The notes under the pieces are model-generated. The model saw only the letters and a list, made by a program, of their open reading frames with translations. It did not search any database and was not told the DNA's origin. Made by a program: the position numbers and the translations under genes. Positions 9,201-16,026 of a DNA stretch of 64,000 bases are shown one piece after another. Each line of letters starts with the position of its first letter. Position 1 is the stretch's first letter. Origin of the DNA: Bacilli bacterium. GTDB lineage: Bacteria > Bacillota_I > Bacilli_A > RF39 > UBA660. Location of the stretch: assembly GCA_900768815.1 (NCBI GenBank), contig CAAGEE010000010.1:29741-93740 (forward strand), written 5' to 3'.

Positions 9201-10349
9201 TCACTCTCCTGGGATAACTTCACTATATTCTAAGTAATCAGTAATATCTTCCTTTACTTTAAAAAATACTTCTATTATTATTTTACTATTTTTTTGATAC
9301 TTTTTCAAAACTTTTTTCCCCACTATCACACCATCACTACCTATTTCATTATTTATCTTAGTAGTTGCGATAGTCAAAGCATCATCAACTACATTGTCAA
9401 GAGTATAATTTTTCTCTATAACTTTAGTTTCTAAATAACTAGAAAAGTTTATTCTAATTGGTAATATCACCAAATCAACTAAAGAAAAAGACTCTCTCTT
9501 ATAAGTTTTAAATCTCGAAAAAAGTGTATATGTATTATCAAGAAACTCTAACTCTAACTGTCTTTTTACTTTACCAGTTACATTTTCCTCTCTATATTTA
9601 ATTGGCATTTCTAAAAACACTTTATACCAAACCTCACCATACACCTTACCAGTTGCGCATTTTTGTTTAACGATTTCTTCTTTATTATGAATAATTCCAG
9701 ATATCAAAACATCTCCCTTTTTAACATAATCTAGCTTTTTCTTAACTATTTCTCCCTCTTCTGCCTCAATTGATAATATCATTGCATCCTTCTTAGCAAC
9801 AACATTTCTTCTTATACATTCACTATTATTCTTATTCTTTTTTCTCTGTTCAACCCTAACTACATACTTAGTACCAATCTCTTCTATTTCTAACCATTCA
9901 ATATCATTATCTTCTTTCTCTAATATCTCACTAACTATTTTTTCTTTCTCATTAAAACTAACTTTAAATTTATATTTTCTAATCCCATACTTTTCTAAAT
10001 CATTATAAACAATCTCTCTAATATAAGGATTACTATGTATAACCTCTACATCAAATATAATCCTACTAAGTACTATATTAATAATTACCCCAATACCTAA
10101 ACAAATAAAAAATACTAAGTACTTTCTAAATAAATATTCAATCTTAGCCAATCCATATCTATTAACAACATCTATTTTGTAACTAGTCTTAATCTTACCT
10201 ACTTTTTCTAAACCTTCTTCATCAACTACTACATAAATATATTTACGTTTTTCTACCAAGTCATATATATTAATTTTATTTCTAATTAATTTCTTAACAA
10301 AATAGCTAGGATTCTTTCCTCTAACAATAATTTTATATCTTTTAATCAT
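9201..10349 (-). CDS. yqfD: Sporulation protein YqfD
   Basis: About 382 residues: a short N-terminal domain, one membrane segment (LVFFICLGIGVIINIVLS), then a long extracytoplasmic part with beta-rich stretches (DAMILSIEAEEGEIVKKKLD, KKGDVLISGII). This is the layout of YqfD/SpoIVFA-like sporulation proteins. It follows yqfC with overlap, and the pair is the Bacillus arrangement. The chosen ATG lies just after GAGGAG; a TTG 12 bases earlier is possible. Confidence 0.88.
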   Translation of the reverse strand: MIKRYKIIVRGKNPSYFVKKLIRNKINIYDLVEKRKYIYVVVDEEGLEKVGKIKTSYKIDVVNRYGLAKIEYLFRKYLVFFICLGIGVIINIVLSRIIFDVEVIHSNPYIREIVYNDLEKYGIRKYKFKVSFNEKEKIVSEILEKEDNDIEWLEIEEIGTKYVVRVEQRKKNKNNSECIRRNVVAKKDAMILSIEAEEGEIVKKKLDYVKKGDVLISGIIHNKEEIVKQKCATGKVYGEVWYKVFLEMPIKYREENVTGKVKRQLELEFLDNTYTLFSRFKTYKRESFSLVDLVILPIRINFSSYLETKVIEKNYTLDNVVDDALTIATTKINNEIGSDGVIVGKKVLKKYQKNSKIIIEVFFKVKEDITDYLEYSEVIPGE

Positions 10350-10581
10350 ATAACTCCTCAATAGTTAATATCTTCCCCGTAATTAATATTTCTTTATCTA
10401 ATAATTTATTAAGTACTAAATCTTCTCCCTTAATAACTATTAAGTTATTCCCATTATTAATAGATATTCTTTTATTATTTAATGTTAGTATCTCCAAATA
10501 ATTAGTAATATAAACTCTATTCCTAAAAAGAACTAGTCTAAATTCATCATCTTTTATATATTCTCTTACTCTTTCAAACAT
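10342..10581 (-). CDS. yqfC: Sporulation protein YqfC
   Basis: About 79 residues of the YabP/YqfC family: VYITNYLEILTLNNKRISIN, then LIVIKGEDLVLNKLLDKEIL, ending ITGKILTIEEL. The family is needed during spore formation in Bacillus and is expressed in the mother cell. The ATG at 10581 follows AGGTGAAGAG; a GTG 12 bases upstream is less likely. It overlaps yqfD, supporting coupled translation. Confidence 0.85.
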   Translation of the reverse strand: MFERVREYIKDDEFRLVLFRNRVYITNYLEILTLNNKRISINNGNNLIVIKGEDLVLNKLLDKEILITGKILTIEELYD

Positions 10582-10621
10582 AATACTCTTCACCTATAAA
10601 AGTATATGTTTTCAAACAAAA

Positions 10622-10646
10622 TAAAAGAAATGCAAAAGCACTTCTA
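10622..10646 (-). terminator. Terminator after yqeY
   Basis: AGAAGTGC-TTTT-GCATTTCT stem followed by TTTATTTT. The stem begins inside the yqeY stop codon region. Confidence 0.7.
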
Positions 10647-11081
10647 GTTTAATTTTCCTCTAATTATCTCACTAACTGTCTTCATATCAGTTTTACCTTT
10701 AAGTTTAGCATTTGCTTCTTTCATTACTTTTCCCATATCTTTAACTCCTTCTGGTTTAATTAAAGCAAATATTTCATCTATTGCTTTATTTACTTCCTCT
10801 AAACTTAATTGTTCTGGTAAATACTCTTCTAATATTTTAATCTCTTCTTGTGTTTTTTCTATTAAATCATTACGTCCTCCTTTTTCGAATTCTGTAATTG
10901 ATTCTTTTCTCATCTTAATCTGTCTTTGAACTGCTTCTGTTAATAATTCATCATTAATTTCTCTCTTACGATCGATATGTTCTTGATTCATTCCAGCCTT
11001 AACCATTCTAATAACAGTTAATCTTTCTTTTTCTTTATTTTTCATGGCATCAATCATATCATTTTTTAATTTTTCTACCAC
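10644..11081 (-). CDS. yqeY: GatB/YqeY domain protein
   Basis: 145 residues, helical, with MVEKLKNDMIDAMKNKEKER, then LTVIRMVKAGMNQEHIDRKR, and an end resembling the tRNA-binding tail of GatB (DMGKVMKEANAKLKGKTDM). Such stand-alone tails may bind tRNA; their role is not established. A GTG start follows GGGAGATGATTTT. It follows rpsU, the standard rpsU-yqeY order. Confidence 0.92.
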   Translation of the reverse strand: MVEKLKNDMIDAMKNKEKERLTVIRMVKAGMNQEHIDRKREINDELLTEAVQRQIKMRKESITEFEKGGRNDLIEKTQEEIKILEEYLPEQLSLEEVNKAIDEIFALIKPEGVKDMGKVMKEANAKLKGKTDMKTVSEIIRGKLN

Positions 11082-11117
11082 AAAATCATCTCCCTATCTA
11101 ATTATACCATACTCCAG

Positions 11118-11148
11118 TTAAAAAAAATAGAGATTAATAATCTCTATT
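11118..11148 (-). terminator. Terminator or attenuator after rpsU
   Basis: AATAGAGATT-ATT-AATCTCTATT stem followed by eight T. It starts within the last rpsU codons and lies 50 bases before yqeY, so it could set the rpsU to yqeY ratio by partial termination. Confidence 0.85.
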
Positions 11149-11334
11149 ATTAGCACGGTTTCTCTTTTGAGAATTCTTAATTCCTTCTTTTTTAGCAGCT
11201 CTTCTTCTAACACCGGGTTTATCATAAGCTTCTCTTTTTCTACATTCTGAAGGGACACCATCTCTTGCCACTTTTTGCTTGAACTTTCTTAGAGCTTGGT
11301 CCAAATTACCTCTAACAGTTACTTTAGTTGCCAT
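11134..11334 (-). CDS. rpsU: 30S ribosomal protein S21
   Basis: 66 residues beginning MATKVTVRGNLDQALRKFKQ, with the basic tail RRRAAKKEGIKNSQKRNRAN typical of S21. It sits near the mRNA-rRNA pairing site of the 30S subunit. Two adjacent ATGs exist; the second has the better spacing (7) from GGAGG. It is a little longer than the usual 57-58 residues because of the extended tail. Confidence 0.95.
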   Translation of the reverse strand: MATKVTVRGNLDQALRKFKQKVARDGVPSECRKREAYDKPGVRRRAAKKEGIKNSQKRNRANNRDY

Positions 11335-11367
11335 CATTATCCCTCCCTTCGTTTTTAACTACCATGA

Positions 11368-11396
11368 ATTATAACAAAACTTCTTTTGTTTTTCAA
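11368..11396 (-). promoter_or_regulatory. Sigma-A promoter of rpsU with palindromic spacer
   Basis: TTGAAA (11391-11396), 17-base spacer, TATAAT (11368-11373). The spacer carries the inverted repeat AACAAAA-GAAG-TTTTGTT, which could be an operator or a weak hairpin for the bacteriocin operon that ends just upstream. Confidence 0.75.
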
Positions 11397-11413
11397 CAAG
11401 TTTTTAGGAATTT

Positions 11414-11578
11414 TTAACAAAAATGCCCAAATTTCAACAAATATCGCAAATTTGACCCAATATCAACTCCCAAATCATATATAAATCTAATACCAAAATA
11501 TACTAAAGGTAGCGAAAAAATACCTAATATTATTAAAATTATCTTTCTATATTTACTAAAAATTACTCTAAAGGACAT
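11414..11578 (-). CDS. Small membrane protein of bacteriocin operon (54 aa; immunity candidate)
   Basis: 54 codons: a basic start (MSFRVIFSKYRKII), one strong membrane segment (LIILGIFSLPLVYFGIRFI), then a short tail ending LLKFGHFC. AAGGA lies 5 bases before the ATG. It overlaps the precursor peptide gene by 16 bases and is last in the operon. Its size, single helix and position fit an immunity or helper protein, but I know no homologue for certain, and it could also be an exported peptide without a double-glycine leader. Confidence 0.65.
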   Translation of the reverse strand: MSFRVIFSKYRKIILIILGIFSLPLVYFGIRFIYDLGVDIGSNLRYLLKFGHFC

Positions 11579-11733
11579 AACTTTCCTTCTCCAATTCTTC
11601 TAATTGAAGAACCTACTCCTTTACCAGCTTCATACAATAATTCTATAATTTTAACAAACGCATTCGCAACTGTACCAGAAATAGTCCCTCCTCCAGTTAC
11701 ATTTTTTAACTCATTATCATTACTTACTAACAT
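11563..11733 (-). CDS. Double-glycine bacteriocin precursor A (56 aa)
   Basis: Sequence starts MLVSNDNELKNVTGG, a 15-residue leader with the class II motif (E/D)L-x-x-(V/I)-x-GG that C39 peptidases cut. The mature part would be 41 residues, with GxxxG motifs GTISG and GKGVG, an amphipathic middle (VKIIELLYEAGKG), a basic SSIRRIG and a KLCPLE end. GxxxG motifs are typical of two-peptide bacteriocins. GGGAGGTG lies 6 bases before the ATG. It overlaps precursor B by 7 bases and the 54-aa membrane gene by 16. Confidence 0.8.
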   Translation of the reverse strand: MLVSNDNELKNVTGGGTISGTVANAFVKIIELLYEAGKGVGSSIRRIGEGKLCPLE

Positions 11734-11879
11734 CTATTACACCTCCCAGGATTAGTAATTCCCTCTATCACTCCCGAAATAAATATTATTAAAGCCGCTA
11801 TTCCAATCATTCCAAGAGCGGATATTCCCCCAGTTATTCTTTTTAAATCATTATTATTAACAATCTCTATATCAATCAC
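11727..11879 (-). CDS. Double-glycine bacteriocin precursor B (50 aa), GTG start uncertain
   Basis: The frame reads (M)IDIEIVNNNDLKRITGG and then a 32-residue hydrophobic peptide, ISALGMIGIAALIIF..., with GVIEG (GxxxG) and a C-terminal CNRC. The leader motif DLKRITGG matches ELKNVTGG of precursor A. No ATG is present: GTG at 11879 is the only common start codon and overlaps the end of the accessory gene by 8 bases, so translation is probably coupled. AUA or AUU with GGAAGG before it is another option. Confidence 0.72.
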   Translation of the reverse strand: MIDIEIVNNNDLKRITGGISALGMIGIAALIIFISGVIEGITNPGRCNRC

Positions 11880-12288
11880 CTTCCCATATAATTTTAAATA
11901 TTTCACTCAAACTAATCTTCTTATCATTAAAAACTAAACGTAAATAATCATTATCATAGCCTCCATACTTAACTTCAATCAAAACTAGACTATATTTAAT
12001 TTTCTTATTAGTAAGTACATCCTTAGTAATATCAGAAATACTAAATCTATATTTTTTATCATCTATAAAAACAGAGCCATTCTTATATAAAACATCAAGT
12101 TTTCTACTATCAACCATCAATTCAATATAATATTTCTTTCTAACTCTTCCTTCCAATATTACATAACTATTAATTCTTCTAAACCAAGTATAAAAGCCAA
12201 GTACTATTAACAAAACAAACAATAAAATCACTAAAAAAGTAATAAACTTATTCTTCTCATAATTCACAAATTTCATAAACCTTACCAT
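11872..12288 (-). CDS. Membrane-anchored accessory protein of the exporter (HlyD-like, short)
   Basis: 138 residues: a basic start, one membrane helix (ITFLVILLFVLLIVLGFYTW), then an extracellular beta-rich part (SYVILEGRVRKKYYIELMVD, KNGSVFIDDKKYRF). This resembles the membrane-fusion partners of bacteriocin ABC exporters but is far shorter than the usual 350-450 residues and lacks the coiled coil. It overlaps the ABC gene by 32 bases. The functional link is inferred from position; homology is uncertain. In-frame later starts (12276, 12267) are possible. Confidence 0.6.
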   Translation of the reverse strand: MVRFMKFVNYEKNKFITFLVILLFVLLIVLGFYTWFRRINSYVILEGRVRKKYYIELMVDSRKLDVLYKNGSVFIDDKKYRFSISDITKDVLTNKKIKYSLVLIEVKYGGYDNDYLRLVFNDKKISLSEIFKIIWEGD

Positions 12289-14338
12289 TTTCTAGTTTTA
12301 AAACTCGTCCAAACAACTTATAAAAATTATTTCTATGACTTATCACAATAACAGTCTTATCTTTTAAATATTTCAAAATACTTTCAAGTATCTTCCAAGT
12401 CTTACTAATATCTATCTGACTAAAAGCCTCATCAAAAATATAAATATCACTATCCCTTACTAAAGCCCTCGCTAAAATTATTCTCTGTCTCTCACCAGAA
12501 CTAAAATTAAAACCATTCTCATCTACTATTTCTTGATATCCTAACTCTCTATTTTTAACGATCTCATCAATTCTAGTTATCTCAGTAATATTCTTAAACT
12601 TATCCTTATCAATTCTCTTATTCAAAACAATATTATTATAAATTGTATCTCTAAATAACGTATCATTATTACTAATATAAGTAATATTATTTCTAATAGT
12701 ATCCAAATGATAATGATTAATATCAATATTATCTATTTTTATATATCCATATGAAACATTAATATACCTAAGTAACATCTTAACTAATGTACTCTTTCCT
12801 GTTCCAGATTCTCCTACTAATAAAATCTTTTCTCCCTGTAAAATTTTAAAAGAAACATTACAAAACAAATTCTTATCTCCAAAATTATAGCTAAGATCAT
12901 TAACCTCAATATTTCCCTTTAATCTATATAAAGAATAATAATGTCCTCCCTTAAAATTCTCATCTCTAATCGTAAACAAATCCTCAACTCGCTTCATAGT
13001 AATACTAAATTCTTGATATAATCCCTCTAAATTTAATAAATTACTAAAACAAAATATAAAGTAATTAAAAACATTTTGATAAACAAACAATTGTCCTAAA
13101 GACATCTCATCTCTAACAACAAAGTAACTTCCCAACCCCAATATAATAACCATCAAAGTATTATTAGTAATTTCCTTAAAGAAACTATATAATTGTTCGT
13201 TCCTATTAAAAGAATAACTCTTCTCTAAAAAATCTTGATACTTAATCCTAAACTTATCTATAAATTTCTTTTCTTGATGATTACCCTTAATAGTTTCAAT
13301 ATTAGATATAGCTTCCACTAAATATGAATTAACTAAATCATTACTATTATTTACTTTTCTTAACATACTCTTCTTAAAATAATTAAACACACTCTGTAAA
13401 ATAAAAAGAATAATACAAGTAAAAACTATATACTTAAAAAAGTTCTTATTAAGTTTAAATAATAAATATCCAAATACTATAAATCCTAACATATCAGAAA
13501 ATGCGCCTAACATCATCAGTCCTACAAAATTCTTTATAATATTCAAATCTCTAAGTCTAGAAATAACTTCCCCTGTAGTACGATTTTTAAAATATAAATA
13601 TGGAAGTAAGAGAAGATGTCTAAATGTTACTAAAGTAATTTCTAAATCTAATGTATTAAGTATCTTAGTAAGTAATATATCTCTAAATAAACTACTAACT
13701 TCTCTAAAGAAATATAATATTAAAATATATAAACTAAGAAACAAGATATTATTACTAATCTTATAATTAATAGAAAACTCTAATAAATATTTAAAATGAA
13801 ATGCTGTTACTATCTGCAATAAAAAGTAACAAACAGTAAGTACAATAATAAGTCCTATAAATTTGCTCTTTCTATTAATAAATTCTCTTAATATTTTCTT
13901 TAGAAACTTAACTCTATTAAATATAGGCAAAGGCTTAATTGGTTTTAAAAAGATATAATTACCTGTAGCTAATAACTTAAATTCTCCTATTGTAAACACA
14001 CGCTTTCCTTTAGCAGGATCCATAACTATTACTTTATTAGTATTATAGTTAATATCATATATAACTACAAAGTGTTTATAGCTCTTATTAACAACTACAT
14101 GAGCAAGACAAGGTAAGTTATTTTTTTGGATTTTTGACAAGTCTCCCTTTACACCTGTTGCTTCAAAACCAATACTTTTAGCTCCCTCAACTAAATTATA
14201 AGCAGATACTCCAGATTTATTAGTATTTGTAACTTCTCTTAAAAATTCTTTTGATACTTCTCCTCCATAATATCTAATAACTGAAAGTAAAGAACAAATA
14301 CCACAATCTTTTATACCATCTTGCAACACTATCTTCAT
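12257..14338 (-). CDS. C39-peptidase ABC exporter for double-glycine peptides
   Basis: About 693 residues in three parts. Residues 1-125 form a C39 peptidase: VLQDGIKDCGICSLLSVIRY with catalytic Cys12, KHFVVIYD with His89 and VMDPAKGKR with Asp107. Residues 160-430 form the six-helix ABC exporter core. The C-terminus is the ATPase: VGESGTGKST (Walker A), FNFSSGERQRIILARAL (signature, SSGE) and IYIFDEA (Walker B). Such proteins cut the leader after GG and export the peptide. The ATG at 14338 leads straight into the peptidase; an upstream TTG at 14353 overlaps a small ORF. It is first in an operon whose four gene junctions all overlap. Confidence 0.93.
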   Translation of the reverse strand: MKIVLQDGIKDCGICSLLSVIRYYGGEVSKEFLREVTNTNKSGVSAYNLVEGAKSIGFEATGVKGDLSKIQKNNLPCLAHVVVNKSYKHFVVIYDINYNTNKVIVMDPAKGKRVFTIGEFKLLATGNYIFLKPIKPLPIFNRVKFLKKILREFINRKSKFIGLIIVLTVCYFLLQIVTAFHFKYLLEFSINYKISNNILFLSLYILILYFFREVSSLFRDILLTKILNTLDLEITLVTFRHLLLLPYLYFKNRTTGEVISRLRDLNIIKNFVGLMMLGAFSDMLGFIVFGYLLFKLNKNFFKYIVFTCIILFILQSVFNYFKKSMLRKVNNSNDLVNSYLVEAISNIETIKGNHQEKKFIDKFRIKYQDFLEKSYSFNRNEQLYSFFKEITNNTLMVIILGLGSYFVVRDEMSLGQLFVYQNVFNYFIFCFSNLLNLEGLYQEFSITMKRVEDLFTIRDENFKGGHYYSLYRLKGNIEVNDLSYNFGDKNLFCNVSFKILQGEKILLVGESGTGKSTLVKMLLRYINVSYGYIKIDNIDINHYHLDTIRNNITYISNNDTLFRDTIYNNIVLNKRIDKDKFKNITEITRIDEIVKNRELGYQEIVDENGFNFSSGERQRIILARALVRDSDIYIFDEAFSQIDISKTWKILESILKYLKDKTVIVISHRNNFYKLFGRVLKLENGKVYEICEL

Positions 14339-14349
14339 AATGACTCTTC

Positions 14350-14451
14350 TCAAGCACCTCCTATTATATTATTCAAAAAAAATTCCAAGTTCCCACAAAA
14401 AAAAGAAACAATTTTTTTTGTTTCTTCTTTAGAAAGATTACTGTGGTACAT
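14350..14451 (-). CDS. Candidate leader ORF (33 aa) spanning an internal terminator
   Basis: An ATG at 14451 after GAGGTATGT opens 33 codons, MYHSNLSKEETKKIVSFFCG through NLEFFLNNIIGGA, ending in TGA 12 bases before the exporter ATG. It runs through the hairpin at 14396-14426. A translating ribosome would melt that hairpin, and the end of the ORF overlaps the AGGAGG ahead of the exporter. It may be a leader peptide or a small protein of its own. Only the frame, ribosome site and position support it. Confidence 0.4.
   Translation of the reverse strand: MYHSNLSKEETKKIVSFFCGNLEFFLNNIIGGA
14396..14426 (-). terminator. Intrinsic terminator inside the bacteriocin leader
   Basis: AAGAAACA, an A-rich loop, GTTTCTT then TTTTTTTG. 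It lies between a promoter (14519-14547) and the first operon gene, so it reads as an attenuator rather than an end-of-gene terminator. Confidence 0.7.
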
Positions 14452-14518
14452 ACATACCTCAAAAGAAAATATTTATATATGATTGAGAGACAAATATTTC
14501 TTGCACTTTCCAATACCT

Positions 14519-14547
14519 ATAATAACATAATTTTTATCTGTAAACAA
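14519..14547 (-). promoter_or_regulatory. Candidate promoter of the bacteriocin operon
   Basis: TTGTTT (14542-14547), 17-base spacer, TATTAT (14519-14524). The transcript would start near 14512 and cross the 33-codon ORF and the hairpin before reaching the exporter. Confidence 0.5.
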
Positions 14548-14567
14548 GCAATTTACTGGCAAACGTC

Positions 14568-14597
14568 AAAAAAAAGTCTCCTAGGTGAAGACTTAAT
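14568..14597 (-). terminator. Terminator after tRNA-Arg
   Basis: AAGTCTTCACC-TAGG-AGACTTTTTTTT: an AAGTCT/AGACTT stem with a long T run, placed directly after the tRNA. Confidence 0.75.
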
Positions 14598-14605
14598 TTC
14601 ATAAA

Positions 14606-14682
14606 TGGTGTCCGCGAGGCGACTCGAACGCCTGACCGATCGCTTAGAAGGCGATTGCTCTATCCAGCTGAGCTACGCAGAC
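14606..14682 (-). tRNA. tRNA-Arg (anticodon TCT)
   Basis: 77 bases. The acceptor stem GTCTGCG pairs with CGCGGAC, A73 and the CCA end are encoded, the T-loop GTTCGAGTC is present, and the anticodon loop is CTTCTAA. It decodes AGA, the main arginine codon of this AT-rich genome. No integrase or attachment repeat lies next to it. Confidence 0.95.
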
Positions 14683-14702
14683 ATAATCAACTGACAAATA
14701 GA

Positions 14703-14731
14703 ATTATACAATAAAAATCTCACTCTTGCAA
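14703..14731 (-). promoter_or_regulatory. Promoter of tRNA-Arg
   Basis: TTGCAA (14726-14731), 17-base spacer, TATAAT (14703-14708), about 20 bases before the tRNA. Confidence 0.85.
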
Positions 14732-14806
14732 GTGATTTTATTACTTTTTTCCATTTATCAGTTAAATTCAAGCTTTATTTATAGATATTTTTAAACATAA
14801 ACAATA

Positions 14807-15988
14807 TTATTCAGAAGCCTTAACTATAGCTGCATTAATCTTCTTTGTATAAGTCTTTATTGAATCATCAAAGTCTTTAGAAATTGTCTCTTTAAATACA
14901 GTTTTAAACTTTTTACCATTATAAGTTGCTGAATTAATACCAGGTATAGCAAAAAAATCATCAGGATCAATAAATTTAACAGATGCATCAGTTAAATTAG
15001 CATCTATAATTGATCTTTGACTACTACTAATAACGGCTCCAACACTACCTGTGAAGTCTGTACCATTCAAGTTAGCATCACTTATACTAGTACCTGGAAT
15101 AAAACTAACTCCGGCTAACTTACAATTACTATAATCATATTTACTAATAACCGAAGGATGAATAATTACTCCTTCGCTGCCCGTAAAGTCTGCTCCTTTA
15201 ATTTTATATACATTCTTACCGCCAATAGGTCTCATAAATTTTACTCCAGCAAAATGACAATCTGAAAAGTCTTTTACATCAGACTCATAAATAGAGCCTA
15301 CACCAAGCTTGTCAGGATAAAGTTCTATTTTTCCATTATCAATATTAGCTCCTCTAAAGTCTGTTCCTTGGATAATACAATCTATTAAGTTTCCTTTTAA
15401 TGTCGCATCTTTAAAACAACAGTCAATAATTAACTTAACTTTTTCCTCTCCTAATTCAATAACAGCACCCTTACTACCAGCAAAATTACTTCCATTAAGA
15501 ACACCATACGTAATTGGTGATTTGAAAGTAACATCAGTAAAGTCATTTACTCCCCCATACCTAACATCATCACCAATAACAGCATTTACACTTCCTCCAA
15601 ATTTACAACCTTCCAAAAAAACGGAAGAAAATTCGCCTAAGAATTTAACTCCTGAAAAATTAACATCACAACATGCTTTTCCAGCCAGCTGACTAGGTTC
15701 AATAACAACACCAGTCAATTTACTAAAATCAACACGATGTGCTCTAAAATTTTCAAAACTAACATTAGACATATCAATCTTTTGCAAAATTGAATTCGGT
15801 AATGCAAAGATCTTCTTTTTAGTATCTCCCTCTTCTACATAATTAAATAAAAGTTCATTTAATTCTTCTGTACTAAAACCTTCTAATTTAACAACCTTGT
15901 CTTGTTTTCCTAATACTTCTATCAATTCTTTTCTTACTTTTTCAATTATTATTTTTCTTTTCTTACCCTCATCAATAGCAAGTCTCAT
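14807..15988 (-). CDS. Pentapeptide-repeat-like protein, paralogue 1 of 5
   Basis: About 393 residues, no signal peptide or membrane helix. An N-terminal helical domain (KKRKIIIEKVRKELIEVLGK ... ELNELLFNYV) is followed by KIDMSNVSFENFRAHRVDFS, then coils with pentapeptide-like units (CDVNFSGVKF, GSNFAGSKGAVIEL, GADFTGSEGVII, ANLNGTDFTGSVGAVI). Such repeats form right-handed beta-helices. The start at 15988 (MRLAIDEGKKRK) is chosen because paralogue 2 starts in the same way; an upstream ATG adds 8 unrelated residues. It is the last gene of a four-gene run. Function unknown. Confidence 0.72.
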   Translation of the reverse strand: MRLAIDEGKKRKIIIEKVRKELIEVLGKQDKVVKLEGFSTEELNELLFNYVEEGDTKKKIFALPNSILQKIDMSNVSFENFRAHRVDFSKLTGVVIEPSQLAGKACCDVNFSGVKFLGEFSSVFLEGCKFGGSVNAVIGDDVRYGGVNDFTDVTFKSPITYGVLNGSNFAGSKGAVIELGEEKVKLIIDCCFKDATLKGNLIDCIIQGTDFRGANIDNGKIELYPDKLGVGSIYESDVKDFSDCHFAGVKFMRPIGGKNVYKIKGADFTGSEGVIIHPSVISKYDYSNCKLAGVSFIPGTSISDANLNGTDFTGSVGAVISSSQRSIIDANLTDASVKFIDPDDFFAIPGINSATYNGKKFKTVFKETISKDFDDSIKTYTKKINAAIVKASE

Positions 15989-16026
15989 AAAACTACACAT
16001 CCTATATTTCACTTTATATAAATCGA

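Noticed and set aside
11338..11413. Further small bacteriocin gene downstream of the 54-aa protein
   Set aside because: Only the rpsU promoter and a short palindrome are there; no open frame with a ribosome site.
11563..11879. Lanthipeptide or sactipeptide precursors
   Set aside because: No LanM, LanB or radical-SAM gene is nearby, and the peptides have few Ser/Thr/Cys residues in the right arrangement; a plain double-glycine class II type fits better.
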